From positions 17,927,442 to 17,991,441 of the forward strand of contig NC_134023.1 of the NCBI RefSeq assembly GCF_040712315.1: a DNA stretch of 64,000 nt, given 5' to 3'. Below, in pieces: positions 1 to 15,042 of this stretch; the stretch's first letter is position 1; the number at the start of each line of letters is the position of its first letter. The position numbers and the translations under genes are program-made. A model generated the notes under the pieces. The model ran no database searches. It had not been told where the DNA came from and was given only the letters and a program-made list of their open reading frames with translations. The DNA comes from Castanea sativa. Lineage: Eukaryota > Streptophyta > Magnoliopsida > Fagales > Fagaceae.

Positions 1-164
<164 letters not shown>

Positions 165-289
165 AGTAATGATTAGGCCCCATTCTAGAAGTGCTAGCAT
201 ATTATGGTTTTGGATGGTTTTTGTAGTAGTGTTGGTTATATGTACTGTTTAAGTTTTGATTTGTTTCATTAGTGTCCGTTTAGCTTGTA

Positions 290-434
290 AGACACTTTGA
301 TGTGTCTGCTGTGCTTTTCTAAAGGGCATGTATTGTACTGTTTAACTTGTAAGACACTTTGATGTGTCTGCTGAGCCTCAGAGCTAAAAAGGCTTGTACT
401 GAATCATGATTAAGAAAGACACTTTGTTGTGTGA
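290..434 (+). promoter_or_regulatory. Repeated hairpin motif in the 3' UTR of the first GST
   Basis: AGACACTTTGATGTGTCT occurs at 290-307 and 352-369, with a weaker relative at 417-434. AGACAC pairs with GTGTCT over a six-base loop. The same motif lies behind the second GST (14947-14964 imperfect, 15025-15042 exact). Conservation after two paralogues suggests an inherited 3'-UTR element; a role in RNA stability or 3'-end formation is only inference. Confidence 0.45.
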
Positions 435-610
435 GCTAAATTTTAGATCAAACTTGTTCAAACTCTACCTTGCCATCTAGTTTATTCAAAAGTTTTGGTA
501 CCAACAGCAGGAAACAAAAAATTTTAGTTTTTATTATATTTTTCACAACTCTTAACATAGAATTTTTTTTTTTTTTTAAGAAATAATTACAACATGCTGT
601 TAATCCCGCC

Positions 611-1490
611 GTTCAAACCAGTGAAGTTAATACCGTACCGTACCGGCCGGTACAGCCGGTTTTTCTCGTTCTGGTGGATAAAACGGTACCAAAACACCCT
701 TAAATTGTACCGCTCAAAATACCGGTCTATACCGGATTATGCCAGACGTACCGGCGAACATCGGCCATTTCGGGCGGAAAGTAGAAACCGGCCGGTACAA
801 AAAGCTTCTTAAAAAAAAAAAAAAAACACACAAAATACAAAACAAAACATAAAAGTACCAAATGGCTCATGTCGCCTTCAAGCCCAGCACCACTTTGTTG
901 GTCGTTGTTAACATTTAGCTGATTATCCCTTCCTCTTCCTCCTTCAGTTTCATTCCTTTCACTTCCCTTCTTTTTTTCTTTTTTCTTTTTTTCTTTTTCC
1001 ACTTCTTCTTATCTAATGTTTAGAGTACAGCTGCATCCCTCTTAGTCCTTTTGTTTTGTGTGGTTCCTGTGGTCTTATCTAGTGGTGTGTTTTGTGTGGT
1101 TGTTGTGGTCTTATAATGTGTGTACTAACACCACACGTATGACATTGAAATTTGAAAAAGTTTGAAATTTCAATTATATCATTTAATTCAAATTTTCAAC
1201 TATTGTGTTTTCTTTTTATTTTTTTGCTGAATATTCAACTAACGTCACCTACTAGTTTTATATTTTTATTAATTAATAGGCTGATATGTGAGCTAGAGAT
1301 AAACAATAAATGAAATATTATATGTTTATAAACATGGTTTTAGAGATTGTGCGTGTGTATATATATAATATATATAAAATAGCGGTAAATCCGAAACGGT
1401 ACACCGGTATTGACCGGTATCTGAAATATATCGTACCACTGACTAAACCGGTACAGCCTCCGGTACGGTATTGACTTCCTTGGTTCAAAC
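611..1490. mobile_element. Non-autonomous DNA transposon with CCGGTAC-rich inverted ends
   Basis: The left end (from about 611) and the reverse complement of the right end (from about 1490) align: GAAGTTAATACCGTACCG against GAAGTCAATACCGTACCG, preceded by similar GTT..AACCA sequence on both sides. Each arm carries many short GTACCGG/CCGGTAC units and the similarity continues inward about 100 bases. The interior is AT-rich with T- and A-runs and no transposase. No target-site duplication could be found, so the superfamily is unknown. Confidence 0.55.
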
Positions 1491-2076
1491 CCTTTCCTCC
1501 CAAACCCCCAAATACTTTGTACATTGGGATCTTGTGATTGGAATAATTGCAAAAGTGGCATAAGTGATGTTTTATGTGGAAGCGATGTGTGTTGTAATAA
1601 CAAGTTGTTACCTTAGCAAATTTTGAAAAAGATTGTGAAAAAAAATTGTCCATGGTATATTATCTGGTCATAAAAAATAAAAAGCATTACGTATGAAGTT
1701 ATAAATTTAATAAACACGGTTTCAAAAAAAAAAATTTAATAAACTCATGTCACCCAAGTAATCATTTTAATAAGTGAATAATCACATATGAGAATCTCTC
1801 AAATAAGCAACGAGAGAACATGCAATAATTGCAAATTCTCGTGAAATATTTTGTTTTTTTCTTTCAATAGGCAAAAACTGAAAAACATATCTTCATTCCA
1901 ATATTTGGCGGTGGAACAACTTTGCATGTAAAGTCAAGTGAATGATTAAGGCACAAATCCATTCAAACTATTATAATAAAATAGAGTTTATAATACTGTT
2001 TTGAAGAATGGAGATTGGTATGATCCATAATTAAAAAAAATAATAAAAAACTACTTAAGATTGCTGCAGATAAAAC

Positions 2077-2154
2077 ATTTTCACAATCTTATAGTTGTGA
2101 ATTAAATATTTTAAGATTTTCACAATATTATAGTTGTGAATTAAATATTTTAAG
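2077..2154. repeat. 39-bp tandem duplication in AT-rich spacer
   Basis: Two adjacent 39-base units (2077-2115 and 2116-2154) differ at one visible base. The surrounding 1491-2330 is AT-rich and contains no other recognisable gene or element. Confidence 0.7.
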
Positions 2155-2334
2155 ATTAGTTCTCTTTTCTTTTCTTTTTTTCGTAGCTGTTAATGCTTTA
2201 TAAAATCAGTTAGATATGTAGATACCTAGGTTTATCTTTCTAATCCACCTAAAGACCAATCATAAAATAATATTTGTTCACTTATGGCTACCTTTCCATT
2301 TCATGGAGATCTATTAAGTAAACAGTATGCTATT

Positions 2335-2742
2335 TCTTCAATTCGCTTAGAGATTGTTGCAATCCATGAATCAAGTTGTAAATGTGTTTAGTTGAGATCG
2401 ACAATTCAACATATTCAAGAACAATGTGAATTTTTGTTAATCAAAGATAGCTCGGCGACATTATACAAAGACAATGTTCCTTGTATCACTTATATTAGAG
2501 GTGACTATATATATCAAATCCCAAAGGTAACAAAACCAATCTAATTTCATCAAAATTCTTTTATATGCACATGAGCTTTAGGAAAGTGGTGATATTGATG
2601 TCAACCATATACAATTGAGTGATAATTTGGTCTATCTATTCACTAAATCATTATCAATTGCAATATTTTAAAGGATAGTATACAACATTAGCATGCATTG
2701 ACTTAAAGGAGATTTACATACTCACGAAGGGAGTAAATGTTT
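2335..2742 (+). pseudogene. Decayed Ty1/copia RNase H domain
   Basis: Conceptual translation with frameshifts gives the usual 3' end of copia pol: a stretch like HESSCKCV, then IQHIQEQCEF, YKDNVPCIT (normally EDN.AC), FFYMHEL, ESGDIDVNHIQLSDNL and YLFTKSLS. Several stop codons interrupt it. It is followed by a short T-rich tail ending near 2865, where the neighbouring LTR element begins, so this older copia copy appears cut off before its own 3' LTR. RNase H removes the RNA template during reverse transcription; this copy cannot work. Confidence 0.7.
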
Positions 2743-2977
2743 CTTAACGATATGTGCTAATTTTACTCGTTTTCTTTTGCTAAGGTTTTTTTTTTTTTTT
2801 AAGTTTTTATTTGTAAGGTTTTAATGAGACAATTCTGTAAAGTTGTGATTTACAACTATATTTTATGTTGGCTTTATTTAATGACAAAAAGTGTTGTATT
2901 TTCTTTAATTTGTTCCTTGTATTTTTGTGAGATTTTATTGTATTTGGTTTAGTATTAAGTTGGTGAAGCTTCAAGCT

Positions 2978-3930
2978 TGAAATAAAGAATCAGTGCATTT
3001 TCGCGACTGGATCGCGAGTATCTCACTAGAAGAGTATCCCGCGAAAAGGGCACATGAGAAGCACACGTTGGAAGCTGAAACACCATGCCAGCCTGGAGGT
3101 TTTCGCGACTGTCTCGCAGTTAAGGCCTTCCCGCAAGACACCCGCGAAACTCTCTGCCTGGAGGGTTTTTAGGTGTGACTTTCTTACCCTTCACCCATAC
3201 TATATATACCGTCATTACCCACAAATGTGTAAAGAGGCCATTCAGAGAGAAAATCCTAGATAGGTTTTCAACAACACACACACCCATCTTTTAGAGAGAG
3301 AGCTACCCATCCTTAGTGAGAAATCATTGTAGTCTCTTCTCCTTCCTTCTCCCATTTTCATACCTTGAGATGAGATTTGTACCTAAACAAAACTCACACC
3401 TATTCAGAGTGTAGAGAGTGTTTTAGAGATTGGGAAACTTTGGGGATTTGCCAAAAGAAGCCGGTGAGGCTTGGCTGATGCAATCGGGCGTATTGCGGGA
3501 TCTGGAAAGTTAGAGAATACATTACTCCGTGAAGTCCGTTGGTAGCTGGAGCTTGGAGGGCTCAAGTACATTGGGTAGACTAGGCTTGGAGGGTCTTTTT
3601 TTATTCGTGTACTCCATCTTTATTCTCTAGTGGATTGATTACCGCTTGGAGGGTGACAGAGAGGTTTTTCACCGAGATCTTAGGTTTCCTCTTCGATAAT
3701 ATATCGCGGTGTTATCTTGTATTTGCATCTCTCTTCCTTTACTCTTGTGCTTTACTTTCATTTTTTTTTTTTTTTGTCCATGTTTATGCACTAGAGTAGT
3801 ATCGGCTCATTGCACATATTTACTCTTGTTTTCGCACTTTATTTAAGTAAGAAAAAAAGCAATCTAGCCGTAATTTTTTAATTTGGGGACTAAATAGCCC
3901 TTGTGTTTTTAACACAAATTCAAGCTTTCA
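2978..3930 (+). repeat. 5' LTR of the gag-only copia element
   Basis: Matches 5588-6535 throughout, for example GAATCAGTGCATTTTCGCGA in both. It carries TATATATACC near 3202 as a possible TATA box. An upstream extension to 2866 (TGTTGG) is possible but is not repeated in the 3' copy. Confidence 0.75.
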
Positions 3931-3931
3931 A

Positions 3932-5044
3932 TTGGTATCAGAGCGGGTACACTTGTATTGGCTTCATTACCTAAGTGTGATCCTTGACCCATTTATGTGT
4001 TTTGCCATGGATAGTGTTTTGTATGCTTCTATGGATGTTGTTGATTGTAACATGCCATGTGTTTGTGAAAATGTCTCTATGAGTGTTAATCCTCAATATT
4101 GTGATGACATGTTACATGAATCTTTTGGTGTTGTTGTTGATATTCCAAACATGAAACTCTTGAAGAAAGAAGCTAAAAAGTTTCATAAGAATTTGAGCAA
4201 GTTTCATTGTGAAATGGATGATTTCATTGCTAAGCTCAATGAATCCAATAAATTGGTTGAAAAGTATAAGAAACTTGCTGAAAATTCTCTTGAAAAGCTG
4301 AAAGAGTTTGAATGTTTGAATATGGACTTGGATGCTAAACTTGTTTTTCTAACAAACTTGTTGATGAGCTAAAATGTGAAAATGAATCTCTTAAGATGCA
4401 TGCCAAGTGTTTGATTGTTGAACCGTGTGTTAAAATGATAAAAATATTTGTTGCAATCATGTTGTGGTACCCGATTTTGTGTCTATTGTGAGTTCTACCT
4501 CTAAAGACAAATCGGTGTACATTCCTCCACACAAAAGAAACCAAAAAGTGGAGAGAAAGGCTCTTAAGCCAAAGCCTCCTAAGCCAAAGCCTCCATTTAG
4601 GTCTCAATCTAAGGTTTTGAATGGATTTAAATTTGTTCCAACTTGTCACCAATGTGGTGTGATTGGCCATATAAGATCTCAATGTCCAAAGTTGAGAGAA
4701 CAAAACCATGTTGCTAGATCCCTTTCCAAAAAGTCTAGTGGACCTAAACACATTATTTGTCACTTTGTGGTGCCTTTGGTCATTTAAGACCTCATTACTC
4801 TAAGTTTCAAGCTCTTAAGATAATCAAAAGAAAAGAGAAACATGAGCTTCATGGAAGTTGTGCTTTGCAAGCAAAACCGGATTTTGGGAAAAATGGTAAG
4901 TTGTTAAAGAAAGTTTTTGATGTTCTTACCTCCTTGTCTATGTGCATCTCCGGTCCTCATTCTTCCAACCCTCGTCTCACTTCTCATGAGACACTCATTC
5001 CAAACAATCATTCCATTTGGATGAGGAAGGGTTCCCATGGTTGA
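3932..5044 (+). pseudogene. Copia gag-like polyprotein with zinc knuckles (frameshifted)
   Basis: The first open stretch (3932-4372) contains a lysine- and glutamate-rich helical region, LLKKEAKKFHKNLSKF, likely coiled coil. After a frameshift near 4350 the frame continues to a CCHC zinc knuckle, CHQCGVIGHIRSQC, around 4645-4690. A second knuckle near 4760 reads CHFCGAFGHLRPHY, with tyrosine for the last cysteine and another frameshift. The frame then runs to a stop near 5044 after SIWMRKGSHG. Gag packages element RNA. Two frameshifts and the lost cysteine make it non-functional. Confidence 0.7.
3933..3946 (+). other. Primer-binding site for initiator tRNA-Met
   Basis: TGGTATCAGAGCGG lies two bases after the end of the 5' LTR. 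It is the standard minus-strand primer site of plant Ty1/copia retrotransposons. Confidence 0.85.
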
Positions 5045-5587
5045 GTTTTTGCTCTTTTGGTCCTTGATCTAATTCTTTCGATCTTTATAGGACCCTTCAT
5101 GTATTAGATACTTCATTGTCATACATTTCTGCATCTTGCATTTATTTATATGCATTGTTGTGTTTTTGTTTTTTATCTTACTTTATTACTCTTGTTTTGT
5201 GTGTGTAAAAATCCAAAAACACATAAAAAGTGAAAAATTCAAAAAGTTTGATCGTATATGTTTCAGCACATATCACATGTGAGTTTGGCCTAGTACATTC
5301 GTACTAATAGTGTAGTGCATTTATGAGCTTAGCTTGTTTTGTATGCACATTTATCTTTGTGGGACAAATCTTGAAATCTATGTGTGATTGTTGTAAATCG
5401 ATCTTCAAGCTTGTCATGAATGATTAGTCAATAGTCTTGTTGGTCTTGATACATGTATAGACTTGTGCCTATATCTTTTCCCACGTTTTTATGTTTTTTT
5501 GCTTAAAAGAGCTTATCAAATGTCAAATCTCGAAAATAGATTTTGAGCTACAAAAGCTGTCGCACATATGTTGCTAGAAGAGTATCT

Positions 5588-6535
5588 TGAAATGAAGAAT
5601 CAGTGCATTTTCGCGACTAGCTCACGAGTATCTTACTAGAAGAGTATCCCGCGAAAAGGGCACGTGAGAAGCAGATGCTGGAAGCTGAAACGTCGTGCCA
5701 GCCTGGAGGTTTTTGCGACTGTCTCACGGTTAAAGCCTTCCCACGAGACACCCACGAAACTCTCTGCCTGGAGGATTTTTAAGTGTGACTTTCTTACCCC
5801 TCACCCATATTATGTAGACCCTCATTACCCACAAATGTGTAAGTATGCTACTCAGAAAGAAAAACCCTAGATAGGTTTTCAACAACACAAACACCAATCT
5901 TTTAGAGAGAGAGCTACCCATCTTTAATGAAAAATCATTGTAGCCTCTTCTCCTTCCCTCTCCCATTATCATACCTTGAGTGGAGATTTGTACCCAAACA
6001 CAATCCACACCTATTCAGAGTGTAGAGAGTGTTTTGGAGATTGAGAAGTTTTAGGAATTTGCCAAAAGAAGCCGGTGAGGCTTGGCGGATGCAATCGAGA
6101 GTATTGCAAGATCTAGAAAGCTAGAGAAGCCATGACTCCGTGAAGTCCGTTGGTAGCTGGAGTTTGGAGGGTTCAAGTACATTGGATAGACTAAGCTTGG
6201 AGGGTCTTTTGTTATTCGTGTACTCCAACTTTATTCTCTAGTAGATCGATTACCGTTTTGGAAGGCGGCGGAGAGGTTTTCGCCGAGTTCTTCGATTTCC
6301 TCTTCGATAACACATCGAGGTGTTATCTTGTGTTTGCATCTCTCTTTCCTTATTTTTGTACTTTATTTTTATTGTTTGTTGTTTATGTTTATGCATTAGA
6401 GTAGTATTGGCTCATTGCGCATATTTACTCTTGTTTCCGCACTTTGGTTAAGTAAGAGTAAAAACAATCTAGTCGTAATTTTTTAATTTGGGAACTAAAT
6501 AGCTTTTGTGTTTTTAATACAAATCCGAGCTTTCA
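5588..6535 (+). repeat. 3' LTR of the gag-only copia element
   Basis: Direct repeat of 2978-3930, with many substitutions and small indels, ending GAGCTTTCA at 6535. The sequence just before it (5045-5587) is non-coding with no clear polypurine tract; CTAGAAGAGTATC there also occurs inside the LTR, hinting at a rearranged junction. Confidence 0.75.
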
Positions 6536-6917
6536 AATCCTAAAGCACTCAAAGGTACATTAAAATATTGTATTTTTTTTTTATCCTTTACCTATAATTT
6601 TTTCACACTAAACTTTTCTTCTGTAAGATTTTAAAAATACATATTCTTAGTAAGTGATCTTAAGAGGCATATTTTTAATAAGAAGTCTTTAAGGGGAGTA
6701 TCGTAATAGTTGAGTTTTGAAAAAGTGCATAATGAAAAAGTGATTTTTCAAAAAGCTGAGTGTTTGGTAAAAGCTGTTAAAAAGTGCTTTTTGAAAAAGC
6801 TAAGTGTTTGGCTAAAACTATAAAAGTTGCAGTTTGAGGGATAAATTACCAAAAATGACAATGTATATATAAGGGAGTTTATTTCATACTTAAATCAACT
6901 ACTTCATATACTTAGTA

Positions 6918-6969
<52 letters not shown>

Positions 6970-7249
6970 TTATATTATTGGTATTATTTTAATAATGTTT
7001 GGGAAATTATTCTTTTTTAGTGTCATAATTATTTGTTATTACCATTAATGACTTCTTATTAATATTAATTAAATCTAAATAATTTTCATCATCATGAAGC
7101 ACAAAATGAAAATGTAAAAAGATGATAAAATATACACCAATAATCCAAGTTTAAATTGTGCTATATAAAAATGTAAAAAGATATAAAATACATACCAATA
7201 ACCCAAATATAAATTGTACTACATAATATTATAAAAAAAAATACAACTA

Positions 7250-7866
7250 CTAATTATTACCCCCCCCCCAAATGGAATTTGCAATGGAATCACGAAGAAC
7301 CACCATCGCAGGATCTGTTAAAGATCCTGAGTTCTGCTTATAACTGCTATCTGCTTCACTATTACGTTCTCTTCTAGAAATTGAATCTTGATTGGCATTT
7401 ATGAACTCCCTATCATCCCTATCATTTAGTCTAACAAAATTATGAAGAGCCATAGTAGCAGATACAATAAGTATTTGGATATGGAATGGAAAAGATGGCA
7501 TGTATCTAATAATTCTCCATTTATTCTTCAACACACTAAAAGTGCGCTCAATCACACATCGAAGAGATGAGTGAGCATGATTAAATTTTTCATGTCTAGT
7601 TCTAGGGCTTCCACCTCTCCTTCGAAAGTCCTGAAGATGGTATGATATCCCTTTGTATGGTGCCAAATATCCTTTCATCATTGGGTATCCAGAGTCAACT
7701 ACATAATATTTCCCTAGACAAAAAAATTCAATTATATTAACACACACACAATATGTCATTATAATGAACAATTGATTAACCAATTACAAACCTGGTGGTG
7801 GGTGCGGAAAGTTGTTACTTTGTTTACGAATAGTATCAAGAAAAATGTGGGTGTCGTGTGCTGCAC
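7250..7866 (-). pseudogene. Harbinger DDE transposase, C-terminal fragment
   Basis: Two exons can be read on the minus strand: about 7866-7792, containing DTHIFLDTIRK and FPHPPP, then a small intron (GT at 7791, AG at 7714), then 7713-7250 with GKYYVVDSGYPMMKGYLAPY, SSLRCVIERTFSVLKNKW and ALHNFVR. The D of VVDSGYP and the E of VIERTF fit the second and third catalytic acids of the DDE_Tnp_4 family. The N-terminal part with the first catalytic Asp (usually in an IDGTH motif) is missing, removed by a deletion that abuts the end of ORF1. It therefore cannot cut DNA. Confidence 0.75.
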
Positions 7867-8745
7867 CTTCCCATTACATTATCAATTGAACTTGGTGACT
7901 CTCGAGAAGTACCTTCAGACCTATTCTGACATACAGTTATTAATTGACTAATACGATTGTCCAACATTGCAGCTCCTCCTATCTTCTTCTTTTTCTTCTG
8001 TGAGGGTATTGATTCACTAGCTCGCTTTTGTCCTGAACTACGTGATTGACTAGTATGTCCTTGCTGCAAACTATCAATGTCTAAACTCATGTCACATTGG
8101 TTATCCTTAAATTCGGAGCTACCATCTGAATCACCAGCACCCTCTTTTGGCATTGTTGGAGGTAATGTACCTGAAGAAGGGGTCCATGCAGCTACCCCAG
8201 TTGTTGCAACATCCCTAAACATTATCTCAAGTTGTTCTAGATTCTGTGGACCTTTCTCTGGAAATTTTTTAGCTTTGGGTAATTCTTACAAAATGTAATT
8301 GTAATTTCACTCATATAAGAATAATATTAAAAAAAAAAAAAACTATCTCCAACTAACTACATATTAATAAAATACTCAACTCACCTTCAACTTTAGGTCC
8401 CACCAATAATCAGGAGCCGCAATCGTTCCCTTCACTACAATCCAACCTAAACTTGTGTCAAGATTCCTCAATTGTTCCCACACTCTCCAATCACCTTTTA
8501 ATACATCCCACCTACTTTTTAATTGGTCCTTATCATAGTTTTGACCGGTCTCATCACAAAATTTGGTCACCAAATTGAACCAACCTTTGGTACTAAATGG
8601 TACTAAAGCCAGCACCTTTTGTTCTATTCCCGACTTGAATTTGTTCCACACAAAGGTTACAAAAAGTAGTTGTCCACGTTGGATTAATATCCCAATCTGC
8701 TCTAGCCTTTTTTACCTCGGGGTTGGAAGTGATCTTTTTACCCAT
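7836..8745 (-). pseudogene. Harbinger ORF1, Myb/SANT-like DNA-binding protein
   Basis: Starting from ATG at 8745, the frame reads MGKKITSNPEVKKARADWD and NPTWTTTFCNLCVEQ. A 10-base tandem duplication (8588-8607, TGGTACTAAA twice) then shifts the frame. It resumes as KGWFNLVTKFCDETG and SRWDVLKGDWRVWEQL through YWWDLKLK. A GTGAGT donor follows and a second segment (8272-7836) with a KRASESIPSQKKKKK basic stretch, likely nuclear. In this family ORF1 binds the element ends and helps bring transposase to the nucleus. The frame fuses into the transposase deletion at its end. Broken but clearly recognisable. Confidence 0.7.
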
Positions 8746-8954
8746 CTATAAGAAATGCAAAAAATAGAAGATTGGAAAAAATGCAAAAAACGCACAATCA
8801 ATAGCATAAAAAATAAGTTTACACTTAAATGAGTGAAAATAATTAAATATGTGTCAATTTGCTCAAGTAACTAGTTCATATTTTTTATTATGCAGTGCAT
8901 TCCTAGAGAATATATGAAGTATATTATGCAGCTGCTACTCCGATGCAGCTCGAT

Positions 8955-9169
8955 GGGGTATGCCCAAGAAGAAGTGATGCGGCTGCTGCTGCTGGACGGC
9001 AGCTGGGCATGCCCACTGCGGCTGATGCCTGCCGCCGATGGGGCATGCCCGGCGCGAGCGGCCGATGCGGCCGGGCATGCCCCAAGCGGCAAGACCGATG
9101 CGGCAGCTCCGGGCATGCCCCATCAGCAGCAACTGATGCAGCAGCTGCTGCTGCTGATGGGTCATGCCC
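8955..9169. repeat. GC-rich array of GGGCATGCCC palindromes
   Basis: Exact GGGCATGCCC occurs at 9005, 9041, 9073 and 9111, with near copies at 8955 (GGGGTATGCCC) and 9159 (GGGTCATGCCC), spaced 32-50 bases apart. Between them are CAGCAGCAGCTGCTG-type palindromes and GCCGATGCGGC. The block is far richer in GC than anything nearby. It is open in several frames only because stop codons are rare in such sequence. Confidence 0.8.
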
Positions 9170-10150
9170 AGCAGCAGCTGCTAATGCGGGGGTGGGGAAA
9201 GATGGTTGCCAAACATTTGCCACCATAGGAATCCCAATACTTTAGATGACAGTTCCTTGTATTAACTGTCAGTCTCTCATGCTTAAACACTTAATTTTTA
9301 ATCAACTCTTATCAATTCTTACATTTTCCTAATAGAACTAGAAATCTTACTTGAACTAGTAAACAAACTTCTAGAGGCATCGATATGCTCTTTAAAAGCA
9401 TCATCAAAATCTTCTTTTCTTATCCCCTTGTTTCTTTGGAAAACATATCTAGCCTTAGCTAGTTTGGAATATGAAGATCAAATATGACACTAGAAGCACA
9501 TCTCCATCTAAGTCGTTCTTCAAAAACCATATAGGCAATATCTGTTCATGATATTCTCCTCATTATTTGCTCATTGAACTCAATAAATGAACTAGATTTT
9601 GAGGGAGTACCATGGTATCAATCCTAACCTTTCCCATATTAAAAGTTTATACGAGGTCTAATGATGTTAGATTTATGAACTCTATTTTAATTGATTCCAA
9701 CTTATGCTTTTAATTTATAATTTCAAATTTACACCAGCAGCTGAAAAATTATGTGTTGTATGCTAATGAACAGCACCAAAGAACCTTCTTTCCAATTAAT
9801 TGTTTCATCTATAACTAACACAAAATAAAGAACCGAAACAAACACACACTATCAACTAAAGAACCGAAACAAACAAACAAAGTTAGATCAAATACACCCA
9901 ATCAACAAACAAATTTCAAAACCCAATCAACTAAAGAACCAAATGGGTCATCATTAAATCTCCAAACCCTCAAAAACTCAAAACGATCTAAAAAAAAAAA
10001 AATTTCAAATGCGTACCTGGTGGTTTTTTGTAGCAGATCAGTCTTGCTTGGTGCGTTTTTTATCAAATGAGTACCTTCAAAAACACTTTCTCTAATCAGA
10101 AAGTATCATAACTAAAAACTAAAAAAAAATTACAGATCGAAAAAACGAAG
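9170..10150. other. AT-rich interior of the Harbinger element, nothing recognised
   Basis: No gene, tRNA or second element could be supported here. It lies between the GC array and the purine-rich tract, inside the inferred Harbinger boundaries. Confidence 0.4.
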
Positions 10151-10229
10151 AGCAGAAGAGGAAGAAGAAGAAGAGGAAGAAGAAGAAGAAGAGGAAGAAG
10201 AAAGCAGAAGAGGAAGAAGAAGAAGAAGT
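10151..10229 (+). repeat. GAAGAG purine tract
   Basis: About 80 bases of GAAGAGGAAGAA-type repeats, almost pure purine on the plus strand. It lies just inside the right end of the Harbinger element. Confidence 0.8.
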
Positions 10230-10742
10230 CACGGATGACTTACCACAGAGAGATTGGTAGCAGCACGGAGAGGCAGAGCAGAGAAGAGATGAGATGAGAT
10301 TAGAGGGTGATTCGGTAATCTAAGGACTCAGCCCAACGGATAGCTGAAAACATTGAGGGACGTTTTGCTTATGGACCTCCAGAGCTCCATAAACGAATCC
10401 AGCGTTTTCCCTTTTGCTCAAAAAGCAACTTTTGGATAAAAGTTGCGTTTTGCCTTCACCAAACGCCTTTAGAAACTCAGCTTTATGTAAAAGCTGCGTT
10501 TTACCCCCAAAAAGCCCAACCAAACGGGCACTAAGTGCACAACTCAATGAATTATGATCTTATCAACGCTTGTCTCGAATAGGACAAAAGAAAAGTCTTC
10601 TACTTTTTTTTTTTTCTTTTTCCCTTTTAAAATATATTTTTTCACTTTATTTAGGTGATTACCGTGATTTTCAATAATTAATATATTGCAGGTGTTGGGG
10701 AAGGATCTTCTGACTGCCCACAACGAAACATCACTTCAATGT

Positions 10743-10750
10743 CTATATAC
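10743..10750 (+). promoter_or_regulatory. Putative TATA box of the GST gene
   Basis: TATATACACACA lies about 105 bases upstream of the ATG at 10851, followed by a CA repeat. Position and sequence fit a plant TATA box; the start of transcription is not known. Confidence 0.45.
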
Positions 10751-10790
10751 ACACACACACACACATAATCACACGAATCACACCAGTTGA

Positions 10791-14837
<4,047 letters not shown>

Positions 14838-14946
14838 AATAGGTTTGGCCAAAGTGTAATAGTGGTAGCAATAATGTTGGTTTACAGTTTCCAGTATTTG
14901 AATTGGGGCTTGTGTCATCAATTAATGTACGTGAACAGCTTGTTAG

Positions 14947-15042
14947 AGACACTTTGGTGTGACTACTGAACTTCAGATTAAAATGACATGGATTGTATCA
15001 CATTTGTGGTAATAAAGTAAGACAAGACACTTTGATGTGTCT
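14947..15042 (+). promoter_or_regulatory. 3'-UTR hairpin motifs and poly(A) signal of the second GST
   Basis: AGACACTTTGGTGTGACT (14947-14964) and the exact AGACACTTTGATGTGTCT (15025-15042) repeat the hairpin seen after the first GST. AATAAA at 15011-15016 is a plausible poly(A) signal between them. Confidence 0.45.

Larger units (their letters stand above)
2978..6535 (+). mobile_element. Non-autonomous copia-type LTR retrotransposon with gag only
   Basis: Two direct repeats of about 950 bases flank a 1.65-kb interior. They start TGAAA and end TTTCA. Immediately after the first repeat is TGGTATCAGAGCGG, the primer site complementary to initiator tRNA-Met that is typical of plant copia elements. 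The interior has a broken gag with zinc knuckles and no protease, integrase, reverse transcriptase or RNase H, so it would depend on helper elements. The 5' LTR may really begin at TGTTGG at 2866, with that part missing from the 3' LTR. No matching target duplication was found. The LTRs differ at many positions, so the insertion is not recent. Confidence 0.75.
6700..10535 (-). mobile_element. Internally deleted PIF/Harbinger transposon
   Basis: The minus strand carries both Harbinger proteins: a Myb/SANT-like ORF1 (7836-8745) and the C-terminal half of a DDE transposase (7250-7866). The right end, read on the minus strand, is GTGCCCGTTTGGTTGGGC, a typical Harbinger terminus, followed on the plus strand by TAA, the usual 3-bp target. 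The left end around 6700-6830 has related sequence (GCTGAGTGTTTGG, AAAGCTAAGTGTTTGG) but is worn. The element also holds an AAT repeat (6917-6967), a GC-rich palindrome array (8955-9169) and a purine tract (10151-10229). Its right end lies about 200 bases upstream of the GST TATA box. Confidence 0.7.

Noticed and set aside
1318..1653. Minus-strand frame of 111 codons
   Set aside because: It spans the right arm of the CCGGTAC element and has no protein-like features.
8871..9245. Several overlapping open frames on both strands in the GC-rich block
   Set aside because: They are open in many frames at once because GC-rich repeats rarely contain stops; the translations are low-complexity Ala/Gly/Gln/His and match no protein family.
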